A program made the translations under genes and the position numbers. 36,499 nt of DNA, taken from Candidatus Latescibacter sp. GTDB taxonomy: Bacteria > Latescibacterota > Latescibacteria > Latescibacterales > Latescibacteraceae. The stretch spans positions 1 through 36,499 of the forward strand of contig JAUYCD010000194.1 of NCBI GenBank assembly GCA_030692375.1, given 5' to 3'. Position 1 is the stretch's first letter, and each line of letters starts with the position of its first letter. The notes under the pieces were generated by a model. The model was not told the DNA's origin. It worked only from the letters and a program-made list of their open reading frames with translations, and did not search any database. Below, piece after piece: positions 7,777-15,834 of this stretch.

Positions 7777-8799
7777 GTGTCTGAACTGAGGAAAGATCCC
7801 ATCATTGACCGATGGGTTATCATAGCAACCGAACGGGGAAAACGACCCATGGATTTCATTCCTGCCGAACCGAAAGGGGAAGCGGGAGGCTGCCCCTTCT
7901 GCGAGGGCAATGAATTCATGACCCCCAACGAGATTTATGCAGTAAGGTCCCCCAATTCTCTTGCCAACCAGCGAGGATGGAAGATACGCGTGGTACCCAA
8001 CAAATATCCCGCTCTGCAGGTCGAGGGCAGCCTGGAACGCGTGGGAGTGGGAATGTTTGACAAAATGAACGGTATCGGCGCTCATGAAATCATCATAGAA
8101 ACCCCGAATCATATAGATCCTTTTCAGAACCGGCTCATCGAACGGGTGGTAGAACTCCTGGAGGCTTACCAGAAGCGTCTGATCGATCTCAGCAGGGATA
8201 TGCGTCTCTCCTATATTCTGATATTCAAGAATATGGGAATGAGAGCCGGCGCATCCCTGTCCCATGAGCATTCCCAGATTATTGCCACTCCCATCGTCCC
8301 CAAAAGGGTGACCGAGGAGATACTCGGCTCCCTGCAGTATTATAATAACAAGATACGATGTATCTTCTGTGATATCATCCGTGAGGAGAAAAGATTCGGA
8401 ACCAGAGTCGTATACGAAAATGCTTCTTTTATCACCGTATGCCCGTTCGCTTCGAGATTCCCGTTTGAATTATGGATCATGCCGAAACGTCACATGTCCG
8501 GATACAGCATGATAACCGGACAGGAAATGATAGAGCTGGCTAATTGTTTCATCACCAGCATGAAAAGGCTTTCTTCCGCTTTGGGAGAGCCCCAGTACAA
8601 CTGGATGCTGCACTCCGAGCCGAACCGTCAGACGCCCCGCTACCCCTGGCCGGATATCGGAGAACATTATCACTGGCATATTGAGATCATCCCCAAGCTT
8701 ACCCGCGTTGCCGGATTTGAATGGGGCACCGGGTTCTATATTAATCCGACCCCGCCTGAAGACGCGGCCGCTTTCCTGAGGGAAATGGATAAGGAATAG
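7777..8799 (+). CDS. galT: galactose-1-phosphate uridylyltransferase family protein
   Basis: A 340-residue GalT family (HIT superfamily) nucleotidyltransferase. Classic GalT swaps UMP between UDP-glucose and galactose-1-phosphate in the Leloir pathway; close relatives act on ADP-glucose. The N-terminus SELRKDPIIDRWVIIATERG is characteristic. Cys39 and Cys42 (GGCPFC) are the usual zinc ligands, and the catalytic HxHxQ motif is His163-Glu-His165-Ser-Gln167. A C-terminal HWHIEIIP segment completes the second GalT half. I chose GTG 7777 because GGAGG at 7767-7771 lies 5 bases upstream; an in-frame ATG at 7765 overlaps that site and has no RBS of its own. The GH57 gene follows after 8 bases, so the pair likely handles sugar phosphates and alpha-glucans together. 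Which nucleotide sugar is used is not shown. Confidence 0.88.
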   Translation: MSELRKDPIIDRWVIIATERGKRPMDFIPAEPKGEAGGCPFCEGNEFMTPNEIYAVRSPNSLANQRGWKIRVVPNKYPALQVEGSLERVGVGMFDKMNGIGAHEIIIETPNHIDPFQNRLIERVVELLEAYQKRLIDLSRDMRLSYILIFKNMGMRAGASLSHEHSQIIATPIVPKRVTEEILGSLQYYNNKIRCIFCDIIREEKRFGTRVVYENASFITVCPFASRFPFELWIMPKRHMSGYSMITGQEMIELANCFITSMKRLSSALGEPQYNWMLHSEPNRQTPRYPWPDIGEHYHWHIEIIPKLTRVAGFEWGTGFYINPTPPEDAAAFLREMDKE

Positions 8800-8807
8800 C
8801 TCCCCCT

Positions 8808-10952
8808 ATGAACGATATGTATGTTGCCATACTCTGGCATATGCACCAGCCGAATTATCGAAATGCCATTCGCGGTTTTTACAGCATGCCCTGGGTGCGC
8901 CTCCATGCAACCAAGGGTTACTATGACATGCTTATGACGGCCCGAAAGTATCCGGGACTTGGATTGACTTTCAATCTCGTACCTTCGCTTCTGGAACAGC
9001 TTGATGATTATGCACATGGCGCCGATGATTATGAGCTGATACTTTCGAAAAAAAATCCGTCCGGCCTCACTGTCGATGAAAAAAGGGCCATTCTGTCCCG
9101 TTTCTTTCAGGCCAACCTCGATACCATGATAAAACCGCTTCACCGTTATATGGAGCTGCTCCAATACCGTGGAACAAACGGTTCCCGTAAGGAAATCGAA
9201 AACGCCCTGGGGAAATTCGCCGCTCAGGATTACCTCGATCTCCAGGTTCTTTTCAACCTGAGCTGGTTCGGATTCACCGCACGGGAGGAGGACGCCGGGT
9301 TGCGAAGGCTTCTCCGCAAAGGGCAGATGTTCACCCTGGAGGAGCGTGACATGGTGCTCGATAAGCAGCGGAAGATTATCGAGAGACTTCCCGGACTCTA
9401 CCGGGAGTCATGGGAACAGGATATCATCGACATTACGGCCAGCCCTTTCTACCATCCCATTCTTCCCCTGATATGCGATGTCGCTGTTGCCCGTGAAGCG
9501 ATCCCGGGCATTCTCCTCCCGATGAACTCGTTCCGTCACCCCGAAGACGCAGAACGCCAGGTGAACATGAGCCTGGACTATTTTATGGAAAAATTCGGAC
9601 GGAAACCCTCCGGCATGTGGCCCAGCGAAGGATCTGTAAGCCCGGCGGCGCTGGAGATACTCAACAAGGCGGGAATCCTATGGGCTGCCACCGATGAGGA
9701 CATCCTGGCGCGCTCGGTCCCGAAATTCAGCAAGGCGCGGGATCTCTACTATCCCTGGGAGGCGCATGGCCTCGCAATGTTTTTCCGGGACCGCCGTATT
9801 TCGGATCAGATCGGGTTTGTATATGCCCATACACCTCCTTCGGCCGCAGTGGACGATTTTATCTACAGAATAAAGGAAATCTCATCTCAGGTAACAGTCA
9901 GACCGGCTTGTGTCAGTGTCATCCTTGACGGAGAAAATCCCTGGGAAACGTACCCGAACAGCGGCAAGGAGTTCCTGGAAACCCTTTATTCGCGTCTTCT
10001 TTCCGAAGAGGGTATCAAACCCATATCATTCACCAGGTACCTGGAAAAATATCCCCCGGACAGAAAAATAAAATCGATATTCCCCGGCTCCTGGATTAAC
10101 GCCAGCTTCGATACCTGGATCGGCGACCAGGAAGAAGCCGACGGCTGGGATGCTTTGGCAAATGCCCGCAACGCCCTGGTCCAGAGCGGGAATAAACTGA
10201 CTCAGGAACAGTCTCTTGAAGCCTGGCGCGAGATTTACAAAGCGGAAGGCTCTGACTGGTTCTGGTGGTATGGCGAAGATCATACCTCGCCGAACGATCC
10301 CGAATTCGACCGTCTTTTCCGCGCTCATCTCGAACGTGTGTATCATATCCTGGATAGTGTTCCGCCTGTGGAAATCACCGAACCGATCATAAAGAAACCG
10401 CTCGTCCACGCAGATGTGGAGCCAACCGGGCTGATGACTCCGGTCATCGACGGTAAAACCACCACCTTCTACGAATGGATATCCGCGGGATGGATTTCCA
10501 CTTCCGGTCCCGAAGGGGTGATGAGCTGCGGCGAATCCATCCTTTCCGGCATCTATTACGGATTCGATTTGAATTACTTTTATCTCCGGTTTGACCTGGC
10601 CAAACGGGAAAAACCGCTCGATCTGTCCGCATGGGATCTGATCGTATCCATCGAAACCGGAGGAGAAAAATACCGCCTGGAGCTGTCTCTTAAAAAACCG
10701 GATAATTACATGATTTACCGTCAGGTGCGGGACAAGTGGGTGCGGAGAAACCGTAAGGATGATGTGGCTATGGGCAAGATAATCGAAATGGGCATTTCAT
10801 TCGACGACATCAACGCCAGGAATGGCGAGAAGGTCGATTTCAGCGTTACCCTCCTTGAAAATTGCATCGAAACAGAGCGCTGGCCAAAAACCGGTCATAT
10901 CAGTTTCGCAGTCCCGGATGAAAGCTTCCAGTCGAAAATGTGGCAAGTGTAA
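8808..10952 (+). CDS. GH57 family glycoside hydrolase (alpha-amylase/glucanotransferase type)
   Basis: A 714-residue cytoplasmic enzyme (no signal peptide) of glycoside hydrolase family 57. The opening YVAILWHMHQPNY is the conserved first barrel strand. The catalytic nucleophile is Glu274 in MWPSEGSVS and the acid/base is Asp374 in LDGENPWE. The barrel is followed by a helical segment rich in aromatic residues (DWFWWYGEDH) and a beta-rich C-terminal domain from about residue 530. GH57 members act on alpha-1,4 glucans as amylases, 4-alpha-glucanotransferases or branching enzymes; the subgroup is not decided here. ATG 8808 is used; Met4 at 8817 is an alternative. It follows galT closely, probably in one transcript, which fits storage-glucan breakdown feeding sugar phosphates. 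Confidence 0.88.
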   Translation: MNDMYVAILWHMHQPNYRNAIRGFYSMPWVRLHATKGYYDMLMTARKYPGLGLTFNLVPSLLEQLDDYAHGADDYELILSKKNPSGLTVDEKRAILSRFFQANLDTMIKPLHRYMELLQYRGTNGSRKEIENALGKFAAQDYLDLQVLFNLSWFGFTAREEDAGLRRLLRKGQMFTLEERDMVLDKQRKIIERLPGLYRESWEQDIIDITASPFYHPILPLICDVAVAREAIPGILLPMNSFRHPEDAERQVNMSLDYFMEKFGRKPSGMWPSEGSVSPAALEILNKAGILWAATDEDILARSVPKFSKARDLYYPWEAHGLAMFFRDRRISDQIGFVYAHTPPSAAVDDFIYRIKEISSQVTVRPACVSVILDGENPWETYPNSGKEFLETLYSRLLSEEGIKPISFTRYLEKYPPDRKIKSIFPGSWINASFDTWIGDQEEADGWDALANARNALVQSGNKLTQEQSLEAWREIYKAEGSDWFWWYGEDHTSPNDPEFDRLFRAHLERVYHILDSVPPVEITEPIIKKPLVHADVEPTGLMTPVIDGKTTTFYEWISAGWISTSGPEGVMSCGESILSGIYYGFDLNYFYLRFDLAKREKPLDLSAWDLIVSIETGGEKYRLELSLKKPDNYMIYRQVRDKWVRRNRKDDVAMGKIIEMGISFDDINARNGEKVDFSVTLLENCIETERWPKTGHISFAVPDESFQSKMWQV

Positions 10953-11060
10953 AAAACAAGGATGAAGGATGAAGGATGAAAGGGGAAAGATAGTCTGAAC
11001 CGCGGATGGTCAGGATGAAAGGATGAACGGGATGTCAACAGCAGATTATCCTTTGAAACC
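10953..11060. repeat. intergenic repeat debris: tandem heptamer and half of a GTCTGAACC element
   Basis: GGATGAA is repeated three times in tandem at 10960-10980. It is followed by AAAGATAGTCTGAACCGCGG, which is one arm of the inverted-repeat family seen whole at 13911-14015 and 15542-15783. A near reverse complement of the heptamer tract lies at about 21106-21148. No gene is seen here. Confidence 0.6.
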
Positions 11061-11074
11061 GCTTAAAACTGTTC

Positions 11075-11102
11075 TTGACAAAATAGTGAATATAGGTATA
11101 TT
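11075..11102 (+). promoter_or_regulatory. strong candidate promoter upstream of the DUF4160 remnant/DUF2442
   Basis: A perfect TTGACA at 11075-11080, a 16-base spacer and TATATT at 11097-11102. A transcript starting near 11109 would begin about 9 bases before the ATG of the DUF4160 remnant and about 112 bases before the DUF2442 start. Confidence 0.6.
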
Positions 11103-11117
11103 GCGTTTGATAGTTAG

Positions 11118-11240
11118 ATGAGAACACGATCGGATGGATGTGGTGGATTTAGCTGGGCAGAAATTGGTCAAATTTTAAAAATCATCAATCAACATAATCA
11201 ACAATTAATGGAGGCGTGGCATGAGTATTTCGGTAAATGA
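11118..11240 (+). pseudogene. C-terminal remnant of a DUF4160 protein
   Basis: A 40-codon frame whose last 30 residues (GFSWAEIGQILKIINQHNQQ, then LMEAWHEYFGK) match the usual C-terminus of DUF4160 proteins: a G-F-S start, an amphipathic helix and L-x-x-W-x-x-Y/F-F-G at the end. The normal N-terminal half, which carries a P-P-H-x-H type motif, is missing; the sequence upstream is a promoter, not coding. It overlaps the DUF2442 start by 20 bases. DUF4160 and DUF2442 genes are commonly adjacent in bacteria, often in toxin-antitoxin-like pairs, so this looks like a truncated partner. It could still be translated as a short peptide. Family assignment is from memory of the pattern. Confidence 0.5.
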
Positions 11241-11526
11241 AATAGAGGTACCAAATGCTGATAACGTAACGATAACAGAGGACACCTTATGTGTTGACCT
11301 CAGCGATGGGCGCACTATTTCGGTTCCTCTGGCATGGTTTCCCCGTCTTTTACAATCTACTCCTGAGGAGAGAAATAACTGGAGATTGATCGGCAAGGGG
11401 CGCGGTATTCATTGGGAAGATATTGACGAAGATATCAGCGTCGAAGGTCTTTTAGCAGGCAGACCATCAGGCGAGAGCCAATCCTCCTTTAAGAAATGGC
11501 TGGATAAACGGTCTTCTCGTCAATAA
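11221..11526 (+). CDS. DUF2442 domain protein
   Basis: A 101-residue protein with the DUF2442 pattern: an N-terminal beta hairpin, then LCVDLSDGRTISVPLAWFPRLL, described here in two halves (LCVDLSDGRT and ISVPLAWFPRL), and GIHWEDIDEDISVEGLLAGR, the most conserved part of the family. A GGAGG at 11210-11214 lies 6 bases before the ATG. It probably partnered the DUF4160 gene whose C-terminal remnant overlaps its start. The biochemical role of DUF2442 is not established; it is often listed as an antitoxin-like partner. The C-terminal tail (KKWLDKRSSRQ) is basic. If the partner is broken, this gene is an orphan. Confidence 0.85.
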   Translation: MSISVNEIEVPNADNVTITEDTLCVDLSDGRTISVPLAWFPRLLQSTPEERNNWRLIGKGRGIHWEDIDEDISVEGLLAGRPSGESQSSFKKWLDKRSSRQ

Positions 11527-11574
11527 TGACGCTCCTGCTGATTCGCTGAGAACCGAAAATATTAAGGTATTGAT

Positions 11575-11667
11575 ATGAGTCATTTTACGCCAAAAGAATA
11601 CAAATTGGCGGAAGGTATTTTACAGAAAGAGACATTCTGCCTTTACAGATTTATGCAGAATTTATAA
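11575..11667 (+). other. possible 30-residue ORF of unknown nature
   Basis: ATG 11575 opens a 30-codon frame beginning MSHFTPKEYKLAEGILQKET, with AAGG 7 bases upstream. It reads like a natural protein N-terminus but ends early, so it may be the stub of a truncated gene or chance. I do not recognise it. Confidence 0.25.
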
Positions 11668-11725
11668 TCATTGTTGGGCTTCAAATATGAACTCACAAGC
11701 CATAAAAAAAAGGAGTAGAAACTAT

Positions 11726-12553
11726 ATGTTCTCTGTCCCAAAGAAGTTCTCGGAACGCGTCCTAAAAACCCTCCCTAAGTTTCAGAAAGTACTTGCTTTG
11801 GCAAAAGATCGCGATGTAAATGAAGCAGATACTGTTTCTATTGTTAAAGATATTCTCGGAGAGCTTTTTGGTTATGACAAGTTTCTGGAGGTAACTAGTG
11901 AACTGGCAATACGCGGCACATATTGCGATTTAGCGATAAAGGTGAACGACCAGATTCAGTTCCTAATCGAATGCAAAGCGATTGGCCTGGCCATGAAGGA
12001 AAGCCACCTTAAACAGGCGATCGACTACGGAGCGAACAAAGGGATCCCCTGGGTTGTACTTACCAATGGGATGCTCTGGAGTCTATACAGACTCCGCTTT
12101 GAGCAGCCAATCTCGTACGACCCAGTTTTCAGCCTGAACTTGGCGGAAGTCAGTCCAAGAAGTGAGAAGGATATCGAGCTCCTCTACATACTTTCCAAAG
12201 AGGGATTGGAAAAAGCAGCAAGGGAAGAGTACTACAACAAGATTCAATCGATCAATAGGTTCATAATTGGGAACCTTATACTCAGCGAGACTGTAATCTC
12301 ATCCTTACGGAAGGAAATCAGGAAATTCGCAGGAGATATACGTGTCGATGCAGCTGAGATCGAAGCCATGCTCAAAATGGATATTATCAAGAGAGAAATC
12401 ATTGATGGTGAAGAAGCAAAGGCCGCTCAGGAACGGCTCAGAAAGTACTATAAGAAGATTGAGAGATTAGCAAGAAAGAAAGACATTTCAACTGATGAAA
12501 CAACTCCGATTTTGAGCGAAAAACAAGAAAAGGACAGCAATCAGTCTAGTTAA
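11726..12553 (+). CDS. solitary HsdR N-terminal-type nuclease domain protein
   Basis: A 275-residue protein with a PD-(D/E)xK fold like the N-terminus of type I restriction subunit HsdR. The signature reads EVTSELAIRGTYCDLAIKV, then FLIECKAIG, then QAIDYGANKGIPWVVLTNG; the Asp of CDLAIK and Glu-x-Lys of ECK form the likely metal site. There are no helicase motifs, and no HsdM or HsdS is nearby. The C-terminal third is helical and charged, perhaps a coiled coil. I place the start at ATG 11726 (MFSVPKKF), with AGGAG at 11711-11715; the upstream in-frame ATG at 11687 adds 13 residues but has no RBS. Proteins of this stand-alone type are widespread and of unproven function; an orphan defence nuclease is plausible. 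Confidence 0.82.
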   Translation: MFSVPKKFSERVLKTLPKFQKVLALAKDRDVNEADTVSIVKDILGELFGYDKFLEVTSELAIRGTYCDLAIKVNDQIQFLIECKAIGLAMKESHLKQAIDYGANKGIPWVVLTNGMLWSLYRLRFEQPISYDPVFSLNLAEVSPRSEKDIELLYILSKEGLEKAAREEYYNKIQSINRFIIGNLILSETVISSLRKEIRKFAGDIRVDAAEIEAMLKMDIIKREIIDGEEAKAAQERLRKYYKKIERLARKKDISTDETTPILSEKQEKDSNQSS

Positions 12554-12745
12554 GACGATGAGCAAGAAATCCAGAAAGCCTATGTCTAACAAAGCGCTGA
12601 AGCACGATAGGTATCGCGCGTTTTACAGCTTGGATGGTTGACAAGGTGATACGTTTCGGGATACCGGACGAATGGAAATCGTTTGCGTGGAGTAACCAAA
12701 CTTTCCTGGAGCATTTTGAAGGGCTCGTTCATCCTATGTCCCCTT
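12554..12745. other. intergenic stretch without a confident gene
   Basis: A 52-codon frame at 12634-12792 (+), beginning MVDKVIRFGIPDEWKSFAWS, has protein-like composition in its first 34 codons but a proline/serine run after that. It overlaps the antisense remnant below, has no clear RBS and is unrecognised, so it may be a gene fragment. Confidence 0.3.
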
Positions 12746-12871
12746 CTACCCCCCAAACACCCTCACCGCATCCAGTAAAAATTTCCCGCTGAAAAAAATG
12801 AGGAAAACTCCGCAGATTCCGAAGATGACTTTCTGGAACATCCGTCCGAACACGTGGCCGCACTTGAAGGG
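12746..12871 (-). pseudogene. possible C-terminal remnant of a LysE-type transporter
   Basis: Read on the minus strand, this frame ends GRMFQKVIFGICGVFLIFF followed by SGKFLLDAVRVFGG and a TAG. A single hydrophobic helix ending in K-F-L-x-D-A-V-R resembles the last helix of LysE/RhtB family exporters. There is no plausible start codon before the internal ATG, and upstream frames do not continue the family. A decayed gene end is the simplest reading; a tiny one-span protein is the alternative. Confidence 0.3.
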
Positions 12872-13005
12872 GGAATTCCATTCTTCGAATCTCGTATTTC
12901 CACAATTTAACCTTGCATTTTCCCTCCCTGTTTTTCATATATTCTGTATTCTGCCTTCCGAATAAACAATTCTTTCTCATATCACTCTTTACAGGACATA
13001 AATAT

Positions 13006-13887
13006 ATGGAAACCAAATCCTCTCTCTCCCGCCGGTCGGTTCTTCAGTGCCTGGGTCTGGCGGGAACTGCATCCGTGATTGGCGCATCTCTTTCAGTATT
13101 GCCAGCTTCAGCCGCTTCCCGTAAAACCGACGCATTTGCCCTGGTCGGAGACCGCTGGCACAATTTCGATTACATCCGCACAGCCCTGACCAAAACCCTG
13201 GTCAAGGAATCGGGCATTACCGCAGTTTTTACACCGGACAGCACCCTTCTTACTGCGGAGGAGCTGAAAGCCCACCGTCTGCTCATCATTCTCCAGGACG
13301 GCATGGTGTTTCCCGGCGGATACACCACCCCGTATGTGTTCTACGACCCGGAAAAGATGAAGATTGTGAGCGATCCTCCCCTGCCTAGATTCGACGAGAA
13401 GTACGAGATGTGGATTACCAAGGAACAGGGGAAAGCCATCCGTCAGTTTGTGGAGAAGGGCGGCTCGGCCTGGTTCTTCCATAACGCCAGCTACATATCC
13501 GGGGCAAACGAGGATTTTCGGCATGTCGAGGGGGCGCTGTTCACCGGGCATACGGCGTTCCGTCCCTACAAGATGAAAATCGTGAACAGCGACCACCCTA
13601 TTACACAGGGTATCAGCAATTTTGTGGTAACCGAGGAGCAGCACTACCTGATTTACGACAAAGACCCCAAAAATGTGCTGATACGGAGCGTGAACGAGGA
13701 GGGGCTGGAATACTCCACCCCAAAGTACGGCAACCAGGGCGCCACCTGCGAAGCCTGCTGGGCGTACGATTATGGCAAGGGGCGGGTATGCTACATGTCT
13801 CCGGGGCACACCATCCAGAGCTTCTGGAACCCGGAGTATGTGAAACTACAAAAGAACGCGGTGAAGTGGCTGTTACGAGAGATATAA
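13006..13887 (+). CDS. Tat-exported ThuA-like protein
   Basis: A 293-residue protein with a twin-arginine signal peptide (SRRSVLQCLGLAG, Arg9-Arg10; hydrophobic stretch; ASAA cleavage near residue 37). The mature part is ThuA-like, a class I glutamine-amidotransferase-like fold linked to trehalose and other sugar use. Supporting segments are NSDHPITQGISNFVVTEEQ (usual HPI-T-x-G-I plus the E-x-Y strand), WAYDYGKGRVCYMSPGHT and the closing LQKNAVKWLLREI. The start is ATG 13006, which begins the Tat signal, with AGGA nearby; further upstream codons would disrupt the signal. It is followed by an inverted-repeat element and a gene for another secreted protein. The substrate is unknown; a periplasmic role in carbohydrate turnover is inferred. 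Confidence 0.85.
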   Translation: METKSSLSRRSVLQCLGLAGTASVIGASLSVLPASAASRKTDAFALVGDRWHNFDYIRTALTKTLVKESGITAVFTPDSTLLTAEELKAHRLLIILQDGMVFPGGYTTPYVFYDPEKMKIVSDPPLPRFDEKYEMWITKEQGKAIRQFVEKGGSAWFFHNASYISGANEDFRHVEGALFTGHTAFRPYKMKIVNSDHPITQGISNFVVTEEQHYLIYDKDPKNVLIRSVNEEGLEYSTPKYGNQGATCEACWAYDYGKGRVCYMSPGHTIQSFWNPEYVKLQKNAVKWLLREI

Positions 13888-13910
13888 AGAAAGCCCAAAG
13901 CAGATAAAAT

Positions 13911-14015
13911 GTCTGAACCACTGATTCGTATGATTCAAGTGATCAAAAATGATGAAAAACAAGTTGTTGCATCAATCATTATCAGGCTTTTATCATACGA
14001 ATCAGTGGTTCAGAC
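13911..14015. repeat. inverted-repeat element, GTCTGAACC family, intact copy
   Basis: Perfect 23-base inverted arms (13911-13933 and 13993-14015) begin GTCTGAACCACTGATTCG and end CAGTGGTTCAGAC. The 59-base centre has no coding potential. The transcript could form a long hairpin between the ThuA-like gene and the next gene. Related copies are at 15542-15783, with half copies near 10985 and 19831. Confidence 0.85.
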
Positions 14016-14075
14016 TATCTTTGTCACGTATCGTTAAAAATAAAAACGATAGGGCGCTACACACAAGGAGCAGCC

Positions 14076-15518
14076 ATGCATATGAAAAATGCTGTCGCTT
14101 TTCTCTCAGTTTTTATTCTCCTGGACTTTCTACTCGCGGGTTCGGTTATCGCCGCCACCGAATTGGACCGCAAGGCGGAAGTGGAAAAGTGGGATAAGAA
14201 GGGACTCAGGTTTTCCACCGGAATGGTGACCGACGCCTCCAAAGATTTTCTCAAAATCCCCGAAGGTTATAAAGGGAAACGTGATTTCGAGGTGGCGAAA
14301 GCAGTGCCGGAAATCGAGTTTGCGCCTTTCCGGGGGCAGAATCCCTACTTCTTCCCCGAAGACAACAAGGGGCTCTGGTCCGAGTGGGGCGAGGTGACCC
14401 GCGGCCCCAACGGCTGTTTCTACATGGCGACCGGAGACCACCGCAGCAAGGACGGCCATGTATTCATCATAGAGTATGACCCGAAAAAGAAAGACTGCCG
14501 CATCGTTGTGGATGTGGCGCAGCTCTGCGGCTGGAAAAAAGGACAGTATGTGGACGGCAAAATCCACGGCAAGATGGATATCATGCCGGACGGCACCCTG
14601 GTTGCCGCCACCTGGCTCGGCCATGATGTGACTGCGGACGAGGTCGCCCACGGCTATGTGCGCGGCGGGCATTTATTGACCTATAATGTTTTTTCCGGCG
14701 TGGCGATATACCACGGAGTCCCCCTCTATGGCGACAGTTGGCCCTACCATTCCATCGACCCGCATACCTGGACGATGCTCGCCATCGGCAACGAGCAGAT
14801 GTTCATGTCTTACGATGTGCGCAACGATAAGCTCCTCTATGGCGGCCGCCCGCCCAGGAACATGATCTGGAATTCGCGTTCCATGCTTCTCGATGAAGAC
14901 ACCGGCCTCGTTTACAGCACCAACACCTCGAAAGACCATAATTTCACCCCCAACAAGGAAGACTACAACTTTGTCTGCTTCGACCAGAAAACCAACCTTT
15001 TCAGCATGCTGAAATGCAAGGTCCCGGTGAACCCTGTCACAGGATTATGCTCCGCCCTCCGCTCATACACGGAGCGCCGCACGCCGGAAGGGTTCTTCTG
15101 GTGCTTCGATTACCAGGGGACGATGTTCAAATTCTTCCCCGACGAGGACAGGACCGAGCTTGTGGGGATGAACTGGGATGAAAAGGGCGTTTATACCACA
15201 AGCATCGCCATGAGCCCGAAATACCGGTATCTCTATTATGTCCTCAGCGCCCAAGGACAAGGACAGCAGTGGGGGTCGCCGGTTATCCAGTACGACACGA
15301 AAACCGATAAAAAGAAAGTGATTGCCTTCCTTGCGCCCTACTATCATGCCACGTACGGCTATCTGCCGGGGGGAACATTCGGCATCGAACTCAACGAAGA
15401 CGGTTCCCTCCTGGTCATACACATGAACGGGCAGTTTGGTCCCTGGAGCGAGCGGAGCGCCTATAACCAGACCTCCATTTTCGCAGTACATATCCCGGAG
15501 TCCGAACGGGGGGAATGA
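14076..15518 (+). CDS. secreted protein of unknown function, possible beta-propeller
   Basis: A 480-residue protein with a clear signal peptide (about residues 1-26, ending GSVIAA). AAGGAG sits 5 bases before ATG 14076 (Met3 at 14082 is an alternative). I do not recognise a catalytic domain. The body has repeated blade-like segments with P-D-G/T turns and alternating hydrophobic strands, e.g. GKMDIMPDGTLVAATWLG, SIDPHTWTMLAIGNEQMF and LLDEDTGLVYSTNTS. This suggests a beta-propeller of the kind found in exported sugar- or quinone-related proteins. Cysteines are few, and no haem motif is present. Neighbours are also exported (ThuA-like upstream, LamG-like and NHL lipoprotein downstream), hinting at a shared extracytoplasmic task. 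Separated from both neighbours by inverted repeats, it may be transcribed alone. Confidence 0.75.
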   Translation: MHMKNAVAFLSVFILLDFLLAGSVIAATELDRKAEVEKWDKKGLRFSTGMVTDASKDFLKIPEGYKGKRDFEVAKAVPEIEFAPFRGQNPYFFPEDNKGLWSEWGEVTRGPNGCFYMATGDHRSKDGHVFIIEYDPKKKDCRIVVDVAQLCGWKKGQYVDGKIHGKMDIMPDGTLVAATWLGHDVTADEVAHGYVRGGHLLTYNVFSGVAIYHGVPLYGDSWPYHSIDPHTWTMLAIGNEQMFMSYDVRNDKLLYGGRPPRNMIWNSRSMLLDEDTGLVYSTNTSKDHNFTPNKEDYNFVCFDQKTNLFSMLKCKVPVNPVTGLCSALRSYTERRTPEGFFWCFDYQGTMFKFFPDEDRTELVGMNWDEKGVYTTSIAMSPKYRYLYYVLSAQGQGQQWGSPVIQYDTKTDKKKVIAFLAPYYHATYGYLPGGTFGIELNEDGSLLVIHMNGQFGPWSERSAYNQTSIFAVHIPESERGE

Positions 15519-15541
15519 AGGACAACCCAAAGCAGAGGGTT

Positions 15542-15783
15542 GTCTGAACCACTGATGCGCTTGATGGAAATGATAAAAGATGATAAAATATTGCGAAATA
15601 GATAGTTGTGTATGTTTAGAGTGTTTAAATCTTGAATCAAGTTCACGATGACACATGTCATGCCGAACTTGTTTCGGCATCTATTTTTGAAAGGAAACGC
15701 TAATCTTATCTTGAACCAAAATGCATTCTTATCTCTTTTCATCATCTTTTATCACATGCATCATACAAATCAGTGGTTCAGAC
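15542..15783. repeat. inverted-repeat element, GTCTGAACC family, interrupted copy
   Basis: Left arm begins GTCTGAACCACTGAT at 15542 and right arm ends ATCAGTGGTTCAGAC at 15783. A second paired segment, TGATAAAAGATGAT (15571-15584) with ATCATCTTTTATCA (15741-15754), is perfect. Compared with 13911-14015 the centre is about 140 bases longer because a different repeat (15600-15700) sits inside it. No gene lies here. Confidence 0.75.
15600..15700. repeat. REP-like repeat nested inside the GTCTGAACC element
   Basis: Matches 7572-7719 over its length, without the 45-base loop insertion, and includes ATGCCGAACTTGTTTCGGCAT and the trailing GAAAGGAAACGC. The first palindrome is decayed (CTTGAATCAAGTTCACGAT) compared with the other copies. 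Confidence 0.75.
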
Positions 15784-15834
15784 AATCTTTGAGATACTTT
15801 TATAGATTATGATTCGCCAGAGGGGGAGAAATTC

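Noticed and set aside
13108-13809. Minus-strand open frame of 233 codons under the ThuA-like gene
   Set aside because: Shadow of a GC-rich gene on the other strand; no recognisable motif or start context.
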